A stretch of DNA of 64,000 nt from Streptomyces eurythermus (GTDB lineage Bacteria > Actinomycetota > Actinomycetes > Streptomycetales > Streptomycetaceae): assembly GCF_014649115.1 (NCBI RefSeq), contig NZ_BMSK01000004.1, positions 434,001 through 498,000 on the forward strand, in the 5' to 3' direction. The notes under the pieces were generated by a model. The model did not search any database. It was given only the letters and a program-made list of their open reading frames with translations, and was not told the DNA's origin. Each line of letters opens with the position of its first letter. Positions within the stretch are counted from its first letter, which is position 1. Made by a program: the position numbers and the translations under genes. This document shows positions 62,588 to 64,000 of the stretch, piece after piece.

Positions 62588-63225
62588 CCGAAGACCTCTT
62601 CCTGCTGCGCGACGGGCTGGTGCGGATGCTCACCGCCTACGGCTTCGAGATCGCCGCGGCCGTCGAGACCGGCCCGGAACTCGCCGAGGCGCTGGAGGAG
62701 TTGACGCCGGACGTGGCCGTGGTGGACGTACGGCTGCCGCCCACGCACACCGACGAGGGCCTGCAGTGCGCGCTCGCCGCCCGCCGGGCGCGGCCCGGGC
62801 TGCCGGTGCTGGTGCTCTCCCAGCACGTGGAGCAGCTGTACGCGCGCGAGCTGCTCGCCGACGGCAACGGGGCGATCGGGTATCTGCTCAAGGACCGGGT
62901 GTTCGACGCGGAGCAGTTCGTGGACGCCGTACGACGGGTGGCGGCGGGCGGTACGGCCATGGACCCGCAGGTGATCCAGCAGCTGCTGTCCCGCCGGTCG
63001 GCCGACGACCGGCCGCTCGCCCGGCTGACCCCGCGGGAGCGCGAGGTGCTGGAGCTGATGGCCCAGGGCCGCTCCAACGCGGGCATCGCGGCCCAGCTGG
63101 TGGTGACGGAACGGGCGATCGCCAAGCACACCTCCAACATCTTCGCCAAGCTGGGCCTGGAGGTCTCCGACGACGACAACCGGCGCGTCCTGGCGGTGCT
63201 CGCCTATCTGGACCAGGACCGGTGA
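62572..63225 (+). CDS. NarL/FixJ-family response regulator
   Basis: A 217-residue regulator: receiver (1-120) with AED, phospho-acceptor D52 in [10 protein letters not shown] and the lysine in YLLKDRVFD, then a LuxR-type helix-turn-helix ([25 protein letters not shown]...[15 protein letters not shown]). The GTG at 62572 overlaps the kinase gene by 16 bases and has GGAG five bases upstream within the kinase coding region. The two therefore form a coupled pair. A target could be the secreted protein gene downstream, by position only. Confidence 0.92.
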   Translation: MRVVLAEDLFLLRDGLVRMLTAYGFEIAAAVETGPELAEALEELTPDVAVVDVRLPPTHTDEGLQCALAARRARPGLPVLVLSQHVEQLYARELLADGNGAIGYLLKDRVFDAEQFVDAVRRVAAGGTAMDPQVIQQLLSRRSADDRPLARLTPREREVLELMAQGRSNAGIAAQLVVTERAIAKHTSNIFAKLGLEVSDDDNRRVLAVLAYLDQDR

Positions 63226-63361
63226 GCCGCCAACTCCACTGATCCGGAAGGCAATTCGCGAGACCGGTGAACACCTCCGGGGCGGCGTCCGTATGAAAGG
63301 GCGCCGCTTCACTCCTGTCGGGCGCCTCGGTGCCGCCCCACAAGGACGTCAGAGGAGTTCC

Positions 63362-64000
63362 ATGGGACGCAACACACGACAACGCCGTAAGCCGCCGGCC
63401 GTCAAGGCCCTCGCCGCAGCGGCGGCCCTAGCGCTCGGCGGGGGCGGGCTGCTCTGGGCGAACTTCCACGCCTCGGCGCACGAGCCGGACCAGCGGGCCT
63501 GGGGAGGCGAGCAGACCAAGGCCGCCACGGCCCAGGTCGCGACCGTCTCCTGCCCGGACGTCGGCCAGCGGCTGACGAACGTGCCGGAGCCGGCCCGGCA
63601 GGGCGTGGCGCGGGAACTGGCCGGTCTGGACCGGCAGATCACCGAGGCGTACGCCCGGCTCGCCGCCACCCGGGACGCGCAGGCGAAGGACCCCGGCTTC
63701 GTGCGGAACGCGATCACCGGCCCCCTCGGCGAGAAGCGGGCGGCGACGATCGACCGGATCCGGATCACCATCCAGCGGGCCGGCGGGTCCTTCGACGACG
63801 CGCTGAAACAGCTCGCCCCCTGCACGACGCGGAGCACCGACCGGACCGACGCGGGCGGCGGGCAGCAGAACGGGCAACAGCCGAACGGCGGGCAGCAGCA
63901 GAACAACGGCGGGCAGCAGGGTGGCATCGGCGGGCAGGCCGGCAACGGCCCCGTCGCGGCGGACTTCGTGGACATCACCAAGGTCGCGCCGAACGTCCAG
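63362..64000 (+). CDS. Secreted DUF1996-type protein, N-terminal part (cut by window end)
   Basis: The frame runs from the ATG at 63362 (AGAGGAG 5 bases upstream) to the window edge without a stop, giving 213 residues. There is an N-terminal membrane/signal segment ([22 protein letters not shown]), a helical domain with two cysteines ([18 protein letters not shown]), then a Gln/Asn/Gly-rich repeat linker (residues about 165-195), and [16 protein letters not shown]. That last stretch resembles the beginning of the DUF1996 domain in Streptomyces secreted proteins; the domain itself lies outside the window, so this is inference. Confidence 0.75.
   Translation, partial: MGRNTRQRRKPPAVKALAAAAALALGGGGLLWANFHASAHEPDQRAWGGEQTKAATAQVATVSCPDVGQRLTNVPEPARQGVARELAGLDRQITEAYARLAATRDAQAKDPGFVRNAITGPLGEKRAATIDRIRITIQRAGGSFDDALKQLAPCTTRSTDRTDAGGGQQNGQQPNGGQQQNNGGQQGGIGGQAGNGPVAADFVDITKVAPNVQ

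Overview
This window is chromosomal DNA of a Streptomyces (or very close actinomycete). The evidence is the very high G+C content, many GTG starts, frequent leaderless starts with a TAnnnT-like -10 six to eight bases before the start codon, and a gene order that, from memory, follows the conserved core of the S. coelicolor chromosome from the nadA region to glnII. No tRNA, rRNA, IS element, prophage or CRISPR array was seen.

Layout. 0-3.1 kb: end of a secreted or anchored protein, erpA (Fe-S insertion) and nadA. 3.1-8.3 kb: an RND-type pump behind a NarL/DesK-type two-component pair. 8.4-12.9 kb: EF-hand protein, pspA-pspAA envelope-stress pair, DUF3043 membrane protein, SAM methyltransferase and an HtrA-like lipoprotein protease. 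13-20.6 kb: the late cobalamin genes cobU (fused to a metallo-beta-lactamase-like domain), cobT and cobS, interleaved with a zinc-ribbon methyltransferase, a DUF2156 membrane protein and a rhomboid-like protein. 20.8-29.7 kb: pepA, then lpd, sucB (two lipoyl domains), a GntR regulator and aceE, which is the pyruvate/2-oxoglutarate dehydrogenase block. 29.7-40.4 kb: WYL regulator, DUF4240 protein, PGRP-type amidase, MarP-like protease, GNAT, SDR39U1-type epimerase, flavin oxidoreductase, NsdA-like TPR regulator, lipB and lipA. The lipoate genes lie about 9 kb from the lipoyl-dependent dehydrogenases they serve.

41.7-51.2 kb is the accessory part. It is a complete type II polyketide cluster with the gene content and order of the whiE spore-pigment locus: ORFI, cupin, KS-alpha, CLF, ACP, aromatase and cyclase on the minus strand, and a divergent FAD hydroxylase. 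An extra O-methyltransferase and a secreted beta-helix protein lie at its far end. It sits between a DUF4191 gene and an RDD gene that I expect to be close neighbours just upstream of glnA in other Streptomyces, so it looks like an insertion into a core locus. The hydroxylase is followed by a decayed copy of its own 3' end.

51.3-64 kb returns to core genes: RDD protein, glnA with a textbook GlnR box, htpX-pspAB (the second half of a split Psp system), small proteins, a hydrolase, an ArsC-like protein, glnII, a 40-codon small ORF before an OmpR-type winged-helix protein, an epimerase, a second two-component pair with overlapping genes, and the start of a DUF1996-type secreted protein cut by the window end.

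Best leads for follow-up are the relocated pigment cluster and its hydroxylase remnant, the 27-bp palindrome covering the aceE promoter with twin 13-bp palindromes upstream, the pentapeptide-repeat insert in a flavin oxidoreductase, the tandem repeat and serine tract at cobS, and the small ORF at 59342.
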